64,000 nt of DNA from Sulfurospirillum sp. (GCA_014859685.1 JACUTU010000001.1:1-64000); one strand, 5' to 3'; positions 1 to 8,788 are shown, counted from the first letter of the stretch. Translations and numbers: made by a program. The notes: a model not told the origin generated them from the sequence alone.

Positions 1-52
1 ACTATATCAAATAAATTTAATTTTTTAGGTTTACACAGTTAGATTTACGCTC

Positions 53-154
53 TCAGATTTTTTCAAAGTTTTTTTGGTTGTTGTATCCAAGAGCTTTTGA
101 AAGTTCTGTGTGATTAGAAGAGGTTAGTTTCTCTTTAATTTGCATAAATATCAT
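53..154 (-). CDS. possible 33-residue ORF or gene fragment
   Basis: On the minus strand a GGG-containing ribosome binding site precedes an ATG at 154, and an in-frame TGA follows 33 codons later. The peptide (start MIFMQIKEKL) has a short helical, HTH-like segment but matches no family I recognise. Apparent reading beyond the stop is short. It could be the decayed start of a longer gene or chance. The rest of 1-240 shows no other coding signal. Confidence 0.2.
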   Translation of the reverse strand: MIFMQIKEKLTSSNHTELSKALGYNNQKNFEKI

Positions 155-240
155 CGTATTACCCTTTTTAGTTTGAAGCTATCGATACATTTTTTATAGC
201 TTAGGCATTTTATATCAAGTGCTTTGCACAACTTGGTGTT

Positions 241-744
241 TTAATCTTCATTGTCGATAAGAATGGATTGTATTGGTTTCTCCTTCTTATCTTTAAAAAA
301 CTCATGTACGAGCCTCCACGCTTCTTCATCATCTGTGTCTCTTTTGTCTTCTAAAAGCTCTTTTACATAAGGGTAATTGTAGATATCATCTGGGTATCCT
401 ACTATCTCAAAGTCTATATCTGCTGGGTTGTATATATCAGTCTCAGGATCCACATACATCTTAGGGATAAATACATGACCACCTAAATCTCTCATAAAAA
501 ACATATCATCACTCACTTTATGAAAATAAGAGAAGATATTTTCCTCGCTTGGAGTTTTAAGATAAAAAGTGCCACACTCCATGCAAGAGCAGTACTCGCT
601 AACCTCATACTCTGCTACTTCGCTGAAAACGTTTGAATAGATAGGCGTAACTTCACTCATATACTCAGTGATAAAATAACTTACAAAACGGTGCAGGATA
701 GGAAACTCTTTTAGTTTTCTAGCAGGGGTGAGTAGGGTGCTCAA
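241..744 (-). CDS. hypothetical protein with a cysteine cluster
   Basis: A 167-residue protein that I do not recognise. It has a C-S-C-M-E-C cluster near residues 52-57, which could bind metal, and is acidic at its C-terminus. There is no signal peptide or membrane segment. The start is a TTG at 744 because AAGGAAG lies just upstream of it on the minus strand. The ribosome binding site is partly inside a 10-bp inverted repeat (744-780), so translation may depend on RNA folding. It is the last gene of a long minus-strand series of accessory genes. Confidence 0.55.
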   Translation of the reverse strand: MSTLLTPARKLKEFPILHRFVSYFITEYMSEVTPIYSNVFSEVAEYEVSEYCSCMECGTFYLKTPSEENIFSYFHKVSDDMFFMRDLGGHVFIPKMYVDPETDIYNPADIDFEIVGYPDDIYNYPYVKELLEDKRDTDDEEAWRLVHEFFKDKKEKPIQSILIDNED

Positions 745-780
745 ATAAACTTCCTTATGTTTTAGATAAAGAAGTTTATT
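744..780 (-). promoter_or_regulatory. hairpin overlapping the ribosome binding site
   Basis: Perfect 10-bp arms AATAAACTTC (744-753) and GAAGTTTATT (771-780) enclose a 17-base loop. In the minus-strand transcript the 3' arm contains most of the GGAAG ribosome binding site and runs up to the TTG start of the 241-744 gene. Folding would hide the site. The arms are seen directly; a regulatory role is inferred. Confidence 0.35.
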
Positions 781-821
781 GAGTTATTTTGACATCATTG
801 TGTCTGGGGGTTTTTTAAAAT

Positions 822-1160
822 TTAAACAATTTTTTTAATCAAAAAATGATAACACGCTACAATTTCAGCATCTAATTCTCTTTCCATCCCTTTGATGGTA
901 AAGTCATCAACACTTCCTATTTTAGCCCCACCGCCCAAAGAAGAACCATTTCTGACAGCATCACCCTTGACATTGAATAAAGGTCTACCACCACCTTTTG
1001 AGCTACCATCCCTGACTACACCATCTTTGATATTTCCAAGAGGTCTACCACCACCTTTTGAGCTACCATCTCTGACTACACCATCTTTGATATTTCCCAA
1101 AGGTTTTCCAGCTCCTATAGAGCTACCATCTCTAATAACACCGTCTTTAAAATTAGCCAT
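822..1160 (-). CDS. tandem 20-residue repeat protein
   Basis: A 112-residue protein built from about four copies of a 20-residue unit of the form N-[IV]-K-D-G-V-[VI]-R-D-G-S-S-x-G-G-G-[RK]-P-L-[GF], followed by a different 30-residue tail. The repeats are also visible in the DNA as near-identical 60-bp units between about 960 and 1160. Short glycine- and aspartate-bounded strands of this kind suggest a small closed beta-repeat (flower or propeller-like) fold, which is an inference. The start at 1160 is supported by AAAGGA upstream. Function unknown. Confidence 0.6.
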   Translation of the reverse strand: MANFKDGVIRDGSSIGAGKPLGNIKDGVVRDGSSKGGGRPLGNIKDGVVRDGSSKGGGRPLFNVKGDAVRNGSSLGGGAKIGSVDDFTIKGMERELDAEIVACYHFLIKKIV

Positions 1161-1230
1161 TTTGCGTCCTTTCGCTTTATTTTTTCACAATAAAATAATA
1201 ATAAAAGTAAAATATTATTGCAATTTTGTT

Positions 1231-2442
1231 TTAATTTTCTATTATTTGATTCTTATTCAAGAAATTTTTTATTCCATTTTTTATTGTATTTAAAATAGTA
1301 AAATAGTTTAAATCATTACTATCCCATAGTATTGAAGTAGAAATATAAAGGGTTAAGGTATCGATACCAAATTGCTTGTGAATATTAGCAACCAAATGGG
1401 AAGATTCATCATTGCCATACTCTTCATGTGTAGCTATTGATTGCCCGACATCATTCAGATTATTTTTTAGGTCTATAAAAACTTTTTTAAGATATTCTAT
1501 ATCTTTGTAGGTTTTATTTTTTATGTCAAATTCCACATTTCCTTTTTCTCCTCCAAACAACAAATGAATATTATGTTCTCTATTGGCATTTGATGTTCCC
1601 AAATAAATAAATAGCTTAGTGTGTTCTGATAATTTAATCAAATCAAATTTAAAAGTATCTAAGATTTTACAATTGTTATCTTTTTGAAAAAAATTCGCAT
1701 AACTTTGATGTTTGGCAAAGTTAATCTGTTTAGATTTTAAAGGTGCCCCAGAGCTAAAATATTCATTTGAAATATAATTAGCATTTATTGAATTAGCAAT
1801 AGTTGCTGCAAAATGCCCTATGCCCGCATCACTATAATTTTGCGTAGCAATAATAGTGATAGGTGATTTTCTATCTACAAATGAACCGTATTCTGTATTG
1901 CCAGAAAAATTTTCTATCACTATTTCTGAAATATCTTTTATTTTTCTTAACCTCAGATTTCCAAACATTCTAATAGCATTTGTTATTTCGTCTTTGGTCA
2001 CTTCAAGCCTTATCTCTGCTTCATCAAGATTAAAATTTCTTCTTTCAGCTACGAGTTGATTTTTCTTTACAAATTGTCTAGCTTGTATATTTGAAATTGT
2101 TTCAAAAGACTCCTCTAAAATTCCATGAACTGCTCGAAGTTTATTTTTTTCTACAATAGATAAAATACTAGTGGTTATTAAAGAAATCACAGACCCAAAA
2201 ACAAAAATTCCCAATAAGGTTTCAATAAATCCAACTAGTGGATACTTATCAATAACCCCGGTATAATATCCAGGATCAACAAAAAATGATAAACTTGTCT
2301 CAAAAGAGTTATAAATAATTCCAAAAGAGACAACAATTATAAGAGAAGAGAATGCCAGAAGAACAAACTGAATAGCGATTGACATATTGGTAATTATGTC
2401 ACCTATTTTTTTAAACAATAAAAATAACTTTAACATAAGCAA
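1231..2442 (-). CDS. two-helix membrane protein resembling an ion channel
   Basis: A 403-residue protein. Residues about 20-45 and 72-95 are strong membrane segments, separated by a loop containing F-V-D-P-G-Y-Y-T-G. This helix, pore-loop, helix layout followed by a large soluble domain resembles bacterial potassium-channel or CASTOR/POLLUX-like channels, but no canonical selectivity filter is visible, so the resemblance is weak. The soluble part (residues about 100-400) is mixed alpha/beta, with a stretch around S-P-I-T-I-I-A-T-Q. AGGA precedes the ATG. It lies in the minus-strand accessory series downstream of a coiled-coil membrane protein. Confidence 0.55.
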   Translation of the reverse strand: MLMLKLFLLFKKIGDIITNMSIAIQFVLLAFSSLIIVVSFGIIYNSFETSLSFFVDPGYYTGVIDKYPLVGFIETLLGIFVFGSVISLITTSILSIVEKNKLRAVHGILEESFETISNIQARQFVKKNQLVAERRNFNLDEAEIRLEVTKDEITNAIRMFGNLRLRKIKDISEIVIENFSGNTEYGSFVDRKSPITIIATQNYSDAGIGHFAATIANSINANYISNEYFSSGAPLKSKQINFAKHQSYANFFQKDNNCKILDTFKFDLIKLSEHTKLFIYLGTSNANREHNIHLLFGGEKGNVEFDIKNKTYKDIEYLKKVFIDLKNNLNDVGQSIATHEEYGNDESSHLVANIHKQFGIDTLTLYISTSILWDSNDLNYFTILNTIKNGIKNFLNKNQIIEN

Positions 2443-2609
2443 TCCTAAATATTTTCATATTATAGCCTTCAATAAATCCTCTATAATAAGATTCATAACC
2501 CAGAAAATAGTTTTTAGCATATCATCTTTTGTACCTTTTTTCCTAAAATAAATTTTAATATTTTTGGATAGCGGTAAAATGACTTATGCTCTAATATAAA
2601 GAGATACTT

Positions 2610-3686
2610 TTATTCAATAGTTTTATTTAGAATTTTATCATCTCTAAACTTTTTAAGGTTCTTTTCATAATTTGTATTAAAAGCTCTGTCTACTAGCTTT
2701 GCTAATCCCAATATAAATAATATTGGTAATAAAACATTTTTAAATAAAAATAAAACCACTAAAGTAATAAAAGTATCAAATATTTCTTCTGAGGAGCTTT
2801 TTATTTTAGCCAGAATTGCATCTGTTTTAGATTTAATTCCAAAATCCCAAAAGCTATCACTATCATCAATTTCTTTCTCAATTACTTTTATTTCATTGTT
2901 GATATTAAGTATCTTTTCTTCTTTTTTTTCAATTTGTTCTTTTGTTTTCGCATCTTGCTCTTCAAAGATTGTTGTAACACTTTCAAGCAAAGTTTTATCA
3001 CTTTTTTTGATTGCTTTTATATCTTCTTTTAATTGGTTTCTTTCTGTTTCTAAAGTTTTTATTTTTGATTCTAAAGAAGCTATTTTTAACTCTTTTTCTT
3101 TTTCAAGTTTTTTATCATCTTCAGCTGATTGATGCATACTTGTTATTTTATTTTGCAATTTTTGTATTCTTTCTTCTGAAACTTGTGCCTTCATAGATTC
3201 TAATCCGGATTCAACAGAAATAACAGAAAAAGTCATAAGAGGAATTACAAACCTTAAAAAAAGTAATAAAAATACAATTCTTAGAACTTGATTTGTGAAT
3301 TCAATTGAAAAGGTGTTTTTGATTTTGACAAATATAAAAAAGAACACAATCAATGTAAGAATTGCATTAACTATGAAAGATTGCATGAAAACAATAATTA
3401 CTTTTTGTAATCCTAAAGACATTAATGATATTAACATCACCCAAGACATTTGCCCTACAAATTCTTTTAATGGTTCAAATAAACCTCCAATAATTGATAC
3501 ATTACTTGCTAAGCCGATTATTGATTCAAATGATTTAAGAGAAGCAAAAACAATTGATGTTTCTTTTAAACTCTCTAAATTCATAACATAAGCAGCCTTA
3601 TCTAATATATTAAGCCAAGCTAAACAAGTTAAAAAAGTTAATATAGTAAAAATCACTATGTTATTCTTTGTTATATTTTTAAACAC
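2610..3686 (-). CDS. multi-pass membrane protein with long coiled coil
   Basis: About 358 residues. Several hydrophobic segments lie in the first 165 residues, a charged coiled coil of about 110 residues follows (rich in K, E, Q and L), and one or two membrane helices sit near the C-terminus. I prefer the GTG at 3686 as start, because AAAGGAG sits five bases upstream of it. An in-frame ATG at 3719 has no good site. A 30-codon ORF ends on the TAG that overlaps this GTG, suggesting coupled translation. No family is recognised. The layout suggests a membrane-anchored sensor or scaffold, which is an inference. Confidence 0.55.
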   Translation of the reverse strand: MFKNITKNNIVIFTILTFLTCLAWLNILDKAAYVMNLESLKETSIVFASLKSFESIIGLASNVSIIGGLFEPLKEFVGQMSWVMLISLMSLGLQKVIIVFMQSFIVNAILTLIVFFFIFVKIKNTFSIEFTNQVLRIVFLLLFLRFVIPLMTFSVISVESGLESMKAQVSEERIQKLQNKITSMHQSAEDDKKLEKEKELKIASLESKIKTLETERNQLKEDIKAIKKSDKTLLESVTTIFEEQDAKTKEQIEKKEEKILNINNEIKVIEKEIDDSDSFWDFGIKSKTDAILAKIKSSSEEIFDTFITLVVLFLFKNVLLPILFILGLAKLVDRAFNTNYEKNLKKFRDDKILNKTIE

Positions 3687-3778
3687 TAAATCTCCTTTAT
3701 TATACTTTTTATAATACATTGTATTTTTGAAAATTGTTCTGATGAAGAGATAAGGTCATTTGCTGTATGTGTTACCAT
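3686..3778 (-). CDS. 30-residue ORF coupled to the next gene
   Basis: On the minus strand AAGGA precedes an ATG at 3778. The frame runs 30 codons (start MVTHTANDLI) and ends in TAG at 3686-3688, which shares one base with the GTG start of the downstream membrane protein (TAGTG). A good ribosome binding site plus an overlapping stop and start suggests a leader or very small protein whose translation feeds the next gene. The peptide has no recognised motif. Confidence 0.4.
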   Translation of the reverse strand: MVTHTANDLISSSEQFSKIQCIIKSIIKEI

Positions 3779-3859
3779 AGTGTTTTCCTTAAAATATTAA
3801 TTGTTATTCTATAATGAACTATGGTTTGTACAACTCTTATCTCTGAATAAATGATAATA

Positions 3860-4046
3860 TTAGTAGCCCATTACATCTTCTGTAAAATAAACTATTTTAG
3901 GCTCATTATATTCTCTATCTATATCTAATTCTTCACCTGATACCATTATTTTGCCATTCACTACACTTAAATCATCACAATTAATATTTTCTTTGGCTCT
4001 AAATCAAACTGATTGTTACTAACTTTAAAAATTAGTGGCTTTGCCA
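3860..4046 (-). pseudogene. small gene broken by a frameshift
   Basis: An ATG at 4046 with AGGAAG upstream opens a frame reading MAKPLIFKVSNNQFDLEP, which soon stops. Shifting frame near that point restores a sensible frame (K-E-N-I-N-C-D-D-L-S...) that ends in G-Y and a TAA at 3860-3862. The span of 187 bases is one more than a multiple of three, as expected for a one-base insertion or two-base loss. The intact product would be about 62 residues. It sits downstream of the KAP NTPase. A sequencing error or programmed shift is also possible. The remaining bases of 3720-4166 show only the 30-codon ORF. Confidence 0.45.
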
Positions 4047-4166
4047 TGAAAAACTTCCTATTTTACAATCCACAGAAATGGTATCATATGAGAGATAAAA
4101 ATGATATTAAAGAAACTCATATTAGTATTTACAGATTTATCTCTCATAATTATTTTGCTTTTAGAA

Positions 4167-5933
4167 TTATTTAATTATGATTTCACAATCTACTTTAGTT
4201 TTTTTGTCTCTATAATATATGATTGAACCCTTTGGAGGATTATCTAATAAATATTTTTTCATTAAATCTTTTTTCCCAGTTTTGCTTTCATCTACAAAAT
4301 AAAATAAATTTACACTATCCATATTTTCTAAATTAACCCCATAGTTAACTCTGATTTTATCATTAATAGTATGTAGTCTTGTCTGTGCCATAAGAGTTCC
4401 TGGATTTATTTCTATACCAGAATCATTTTTTATTTTATTTTTTACCATTGTTTCTAATTCACCTCTTGTAAAAATATCATCATTATTTAGAGAATTAAAT
4501 ATATCTTGAAAATATTCCTTAACAGGTTTAGCATAACTTATTTTTTTTCTTTTACCGACATTTGAAGTATTATCATCTGTGCTTGTTACACTTGTTACAC
4601 TTGTCTCACTTATCAATTCAGAAATAATCATTTCTAAATCTTCCTTGCTATCTTTTAAAATATTGTCTTTAATAAAGTTAAAAAGTTTTGAGATTTCGCT
4701 CACTTTTTTGTAATATCTTGGTGCAATAAAACATATTCTAAATAAAGCTTGTTCCCATTCCTCATCAAAATAATCAGTTTCCTTGATATTTTCAAAATCT
4801 CTATTAAATTTTTCAATGTTTTCTTCCTCTTTTAATTTTGTAATGCTAAAAGCTAAGTTTTGATCCCAGGTAAGAAAATTTGGATAAAAATTTAGTAGCT
4901 CATATATATTTGGATACGCAATTTGTAAACATACTAAGCTGAAAAGTAAAGTTTTTTTAGATTGGTTTTTCATTATTTTTTCAGTCTCTACATTGTCTTC
5001 TAAAAAAATAGTAATTAAAGATAATGAATTTACTAGTCTTTTTATTGCCCTTGGATTACCACCAATAGTATAAGAAATAATAGTTTCAATATCTGATTCT
5101 AGAATTCCATTATTTTGATTGAAATCGATTTGGTTCAATAATGAAGATACATACTTACCAATATTATATTGACCCATAGGCATCATAAATGGTAATTGAA
5201 TAATTTTATCAAAGAATGCTCTAAATTCCCACTCATTTTCCTCTGTTCTTTTTCCAAATTTGTGTTCAAGTCCTTTTACAACAACTTGGTAATCAATAGC
5301 TAGAACAAAAACGCAACCATTTATAGAAAAAATATTTTTAAGTAATTCTAAAATTTTTACAGCTTCTTTTGGTTCTATTCTATCAAGATCATCAACATAG
5401 ACAATAATTTTTTTATATGGATTAGTAGGTCTATCCATTACTTCTTGAGAAAGTGAACTCAAACTATCTCTTAATTGTTTAATTGAATTACCTTTTGTAT
5501 GTAATAACTCTTCAGTAATTGCATTAACTTTGTCATTTAATAATGATGTACCAACTCTTAGTGCGCCTTTAAAGATTGTAGTTGCTGTTTCTTTAATTTT
5601 TTTAGATTTAGCATTATTTGGATCTGAGTCAATCATTTCATCAATAATTTCATTAATAATTTTTAATAATGCTTCTTCTGGAGTTGAGAGCAAAGAATTT
5701 TCCCATGAATTTATCCAAATCTGTTTATATATGCCTTCTTCATTTAAATCATGATATATAGAATTTAGAATTGATGTTTTACCACTTCCCCATTCACCTT
5801 GAACTCCAATAGTTAAAGGAGTTGGGCATTTTTTTATAAATTTTGATAATGCATTAGCATGTTTCTTAATATCTAATTGATCTTCAGCACCTCTTGGATT
5901 TGCTTCATCTACTATACCTATTAATTTTTCCAT
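4167..5933 (-). CDS. KAP family P-loop NTPase
   Basis: A 588-residue predicted ATPase. Walker A is G-E-W-G-S-G-K-T-S near residues 46-54, in the typical KAP context G-V-Q-G. Walker B is I-I-V-Y-V-D-D-L-D-R-I near residues 175-185. A further conserved KAP feature, G-G-N-P-R-A-I-K-R, lies near residue 293. Many KAP NTPases carry membrane helices between Walker A and B. None is visible here; instead four small membrane proteins are encoded just upstream in the same transcript and may provide the anchor. The C-terminal 130 residues form an extra domain, possibly winged-helix, that I cannot name. KAP NTPases include the phage-exclusion protein PifA, so a defence or membrane-stress role is plausible but unproven. 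Confidence 0.85.
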   Translation of the reverse strand: MEKLIGIVDEANPRGAEDQLDIKKHANALSKFIKKCPTPLTIGVQGEWGSGKTSILNSIYHDLNEEGIYKQIWINSWENSLLSTPEEALLKIINEIIDEMIDSDPNNAKSKKIKETATTIFKGALRVGTSLLNDKVNAITEELLHTKGNSIKQLRDSLSSLSQEVMDRPTNPYKKIIVYVDDLDRIEPKEAVKILELLKNIFSINGCVFVLAIDYQVVVKGLEHKFGKRTEENEWEFRAFFDKIIQLPFMMPMGQYNIGKYVSSLLNQIDFNQNNGILESDIETIISYTIGGNPRAIKRLVNSLSLITIFLEDNVETEKIMKNQSKKTLLFSLVCLQIAYPNIYELLNFYPNFLTWDQNLAFSITKLKEEENIEKFNRDFENIKETDYFDEEWEQALFRICFIAPRYYKKVSEISKLFNFIKDNILKDSKEDLEMIISELISETSVTSVTSTDDNTSNVGKRKKISYAKPVKEYFQDIFNSLNNDDIFTRGELETMVKNKIKNDSGIEINPGTLMAQTRLHTINDKIRVNYGVNLENMDSVNLFYFVDESKTGKKDLMKKYLLDNPPKGSIIYYRDKKTKVDCEIIIK

Positions 5934-5958
5934 TTATTTTCCTTTAATTAAATTTGTC

Positions 5959-6816
5959 CTATTTTATTGGGGCATTCCAACCACTATTTAGATCATTAAA
6001 TCTTTTTTTTAATAAATCATAATATTTATCAAATGGGTTATTTAAAATATCAAGTGCTTTTGCAATAACTGGAAATAGTATCAATGTTAAAGAACCACTT
6101 AATTCAAACAATGAATCTGATAAAGAGAATATAGTTATTAATGAATTATTTAATATAAATTCTTGTAAAATTGTTAAAAAAGATAGTTCATAAAATGATG
6201 AAAAAACAACTAAAATAATCAGAGACAAGATGAATGAATATAATAAACTATTTGTATTATTTCTCAATTCCTGAATATCAATCCATTTCCATTTATATTG
6301 ATTTTGTTTATCCAGAGCATCCGATAAATTACGTTCCGTTTGTTCAATTAAACTTTTTAAATCATTCCATCTCTGATTTGCTTCTTGTCCTGCTTTACTT
6401 CGTTCACTATAAAAGCCATCTTGGCGTTTGGTTATATCAAGAGATTGAATATGTTTGAGCTCTATATTTAATTTTTGCAAGTCTTTATTTGATTTATGAA
6501 ATAATTTTAAATTTTCATCACTGAGTTTGATCATTTCATCTGGTATGGACTCAATATTTGTTGGAAAGCTTTCTTTTTTATTGGACAAATACCAATATAA
6601 CGATCCATAGATGATTAATATAAAATATGTTAATGCAACTAAACTTGTCGCTGTTGCAACTGGGAATATAAAAAAACCAATTAGTGGTGGTAGAACAACA
6701 CCAATAATCAATCCCATTAAACCTAACATATATGATAGAATAACTATAGCAACAACCCATACGAAATATGAAATTACTAGTATTATCAAGATGTCAGTTA
6801 GACCTATTTCATTCAT
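5959..6816 (-). CDS. four-helix membrane protein of the KAP cluster
   Basis: A 285-residue protein. Two to three hydrophobic segments lie in residues 8-75, a soluble helical section with coiled-coil character covers residues about 95-180, and two more membrane helices lie around 190-255. AAGGA precedes the ATG at 6816. It ends 25 bases before the KAP NTPase start and begins 13 bases after the preceding gene, so it is almost certainly co-transcribed. No family is recognised. A membrane partner for the soluble KAP NTPase is a reasonable guess. Confidence 0.6.
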   Translation of the reverse strand: MNEIGLTDILIILVISYFVWVVAIVILSYMLGLMGLIIGVVLPPLIGFFIFPVATATSLVALTYFILIIYGSLYWYLSNKKESFPTNIESIPDEMIKLSDENLKLFHKSNKDLQKLNIELKHIQSLDITKRQDGFYSERSKAGQEANQRWNDLKSLIEQTERNLSDALDKQNQYKWKWIDIQELRNNTNSLLYSFILSLIILVVFSSFYELSFLTILQEFILNNSLITIFSLSDSLFELSGSLTLILFPVIAKALDILNNPFDKYYDLLKKRFNDLNSGWNAPIK

Positions 6817-6829
6817 TTAAAATCCTTGC

Positions 6830-7240
6830 TTATTTAATAGTGATATCACAATATTTTTTCAAATTGAATATTGCTTCATCAGGAATTTCCATTCTATAAA
6901 AATTATAATAGTCTAATATATATTTACTATAATCTTCACATGGAAACTTATCGTACTCTTTGTTTAGGGCGCCTTCTTTTTCTTTAATTTTGTAAATTTC
7001 TACTTCTCTTATAGTTTTCTTACCAAGTTCATCCAACCCTTCACTAAAAGAGGTTTCCCAGTCTTTATACTTTTCTTTTAAGTCAGAATCTTCTATTTCA
7101 TAACCAGCTATTTTGAGTTCAAAAAATAAATCATGATTTGAACTATTTTGAACGAATATATTTGCCCATACGCCTAAAAAAACTCCTATAAAAAAAATAG
7201 GTGTAAAAAATTTAAAAAAACTTTTAATACTCTCTATCAT
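6830..7240 (-). CDS. single-pass membrane protein of the KAP cluster
   Basis: A 136-residue protein with one N-terminal membrane helix (residues about 10-32) followed by a charged, mostly helical domain, probably on the outer face of the membrane. Its ATG overlaps the end of the previous gene by four bases (7237-7240), a strong sign of translational coupling. No family is recognised. Confidence 0.6.
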   Translation of the reverse strand: MIESIKSFFKFFTPIFFIGVFLGVWANIFVQNSSNHDLFFELKIAGYEIEDSDLKEKYKDWETSFSEGLDELGKKTIREVEIYKIKEKEGALNKEYDKFPCEDYSKYILDYYNFYRMEIPDEAIFNLKKYCDITIK

Positions 7241-7512
7241 TTTTTGCCCTCATCAATCTTACTTATTTGTTCTTGTACTTTCTTGTTTTTTATCCATTCG
7301 TCAAAATCTTTTTGCAAATTTTTGGGAATATTTTGTATATTTTTTGATTGAAATTCTTGAAACAATACTTCTTCAGCGTCCATTCGCTTAAAATACTTGT
7401 GCTGGACAAGATCCAATCCTACAAGTCCAACTATAAACCCTATAAATATTCCTAGTCCAATGATTAACATAGTGGACCTAAGTTCTCTTTCTGCAACTGT
7501 TACATAAGCCAT
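7237..7512 (-). CDS. small single-pass membrane protein of the KAP cluster
   Basis: A 91-residue protein. One membrane helix at residues about 14-36 contains glycine spacing (G-L-G-I-F-I-G-F-I-V-G), which often mediates helix packing. A lysine-rich soluble tail follows. AAAGGA lies upstream of the ATG. The gene overlaps the next one by four bases. Function unknown. Confidence 0.55.
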   Translation of the reverse strand: MAYVTVAERELRSTMLIIGLGIFIGFIVGLVGLDLVQHKYFKRMDAEEVLFQEFQSKNIQNIPKNLQKDFDEWIKNKKVQEQISKIDEGKK

Positions 7513-7524
7513 TTTGTTCCTTTA

Positions 7525-8064
7525 TTAAATAGCAAAATCACTATTGACTTTACCTTTTATAGTTTGTTTTAATGCATTTCTTATTTCATCTCTTACTTGT
7601 TTATTGCTACAATCAATTCTTTGTGAAAAACTTTTTCCATGTTGAATGCCACTGATTACAACATTCCACTCTCTCTCTTTACCTCTTTTAACTCTTGTAT
7701 AACCATTTGCTACATTTTCAATTTCATCTGTTCTATAGGTTCTTCTTCTGTATAATCCTGTAATAGGATTTAACGTAATAAAATCCAAAAATGTTCTTAT
7801 TTGATCTGCAGCTGGAATAATAACTTGATCATTTTCTACAATTAAAGGTTTATAATTCACTATAAAGCCAATAACGCTTAAAATAATAGATCCAATAAAA
7901 ATTGTACCAAAAGAATATAATAAAAATATCTGAATTTCTTTTAATATTTCAAAAATAATAGCAAAGAAAAGTAAGCATAAGTTTATAAGAATTCCCCAGC
8001 CTATTGTAGATAAAAAAACACTCACTCCTAGTTTAAAATCTTTTACTGTTCTAACTTGATTCAT
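7525..8064 (-). CDS. two-helix membrane protein, PH-like soluble domain
   Basis: A 179-residue protein with two membrane helices (residues about 18-45 and 48-70). A beta-rich soluble part then reads I-V-E-N-D-Q-V-I-I-P and contains a conserved-looking R-R-R-T-Y-R-T-D-E-I block. The layout resembles bacterial PH-domain membrane proteins (YdbS-like), but this is a shape-level comparison only. AAGGG precedes the ATG. It is the first of the tightly spaced genes leading to the KAP NTPase. Confidence 0.5.
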   Translation of the reverse strand: MNQVRTVKDFKLGVSVFLSTIGWGILINLCLLFFAIIFEILKEIQIFLLYSFGTIFIGSIILSVIGFIVNYKPLIVENDQVIIPAADQIRTFLDFITLNPITGLYRRRTYRTDEIENVANGYTRVKRGKEREWNVVISGIQHGKSFSQRIDCSNKQVRDEIRNALKQTIKGKVNSDFAI

Positions 8065-8104
8065 CGTTTTCCCTTAAATATTATTATCTATACCTTACGC
8101 ACGC

Positions 8105-8785
8105 TTAACTATGCATATGAGTGTATTTATTTTGAGCTTCATAAAACTTTATAACAGCAGGCACAAAGATTGACCTCCAATCTTTTTCATTTATTAGGTT
8201 GCTTTTTGCATTGTTGCATATTGGACAAGCAAAAATAGAGTTTTCGTAAGTATATTTATTTGAGAGTGAATCTTTTCGTTCTATCTCTAACTCACCTAAA
8301 GAGCGCTTTTGTTTACCATTTAAAGTAAAGTTTTTAGCTTTTTTTGTAAGAAACCCCAGCCGCGCTAGTTCATTACCTCTTTTTATAGCTATAGCTTCCA
8401 GTTCTTTAGCTGTTATGCCACAGTACCCACATACTCCTTTATGCTTTTCATACCATTGCATAAATCCATAAAAATCAGCAAATAAATCACTTCTCTCTTC
8501 ATTATAGTACTTCGTATATAATTCATGATATTCTTGGAAAAAGCCAATTAGTTCTTCATATAAATTATCAATGTATTTCTCATCATTTGTAAGTTTAAGA
8601 AGTTCACTTTTTATGAAATTTTTATTGACTCTATAATTTAGATTTACACTTTTATTTTTAGAAATAAGAAATTCTTTTTTTTCCTTTTTATTTTTTATCT
8701 TTTCTGCTTCTTTGAGATACTTTTTTGTAGCTTCTATTCTGTTCTTATAACGTAAATTAAAATAAAACTCTTGTAATTTTGTCAT
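8105..8785 (-). CDS. HNH-type (treble-clef) endonuclease
   Basis: A 226-residue protein. The first zinc pair is C-G-Y-C near residue 118. The second is in S-I-F-A-C-P-I-C-N-N-A-K-S-N near residue 190, preceded by L-G-E-L-E-I-E-R-K-D. This matches the HNH variant in which the leading His is replaced within an L-E-[VI]-[DE]-R-x-D motif. The N-terminal half is helical and lysine-rich and may bind DNA. It lies between a 63-residue ORF and the KAP-cluster membrane genes, all on the minus strand. A nuclease next to a WYL regulator and a KAP NTPase fits a defence-type locus, though the target is unknown. Confidence 0.7.
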   Translation of the reverse strand: MTKLQEFYFNLRYKNRIEATKKYLKEAEKIKNKKEKKEFLISKNKSVNLNYRVNKNFIKSELLKLTNDEKYIDNLYEELIGFFQEYHELYTKYYNEERSDLFADFYGFMQWYEKHKGVCGYCGITAKELEAIAIKRGNELARLGFLTKKAKNFTLNGKQKRSLGELEIERKDSLSNKYTYENSIFACPICNNAKSNLINEKDWRSIFVPAVIKFYEAQNKYTHMHS

Positions 8786-8788
8786 ATA

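Noticed and set aside
892-1293. Long plus-strand frame of 133 codons
   Set aside because: It is the antisense of the tandem-repeat gene; its proline-rich repeats only mirror the repeats of the minus-strand protein, and it lacks a ribosome binding site.
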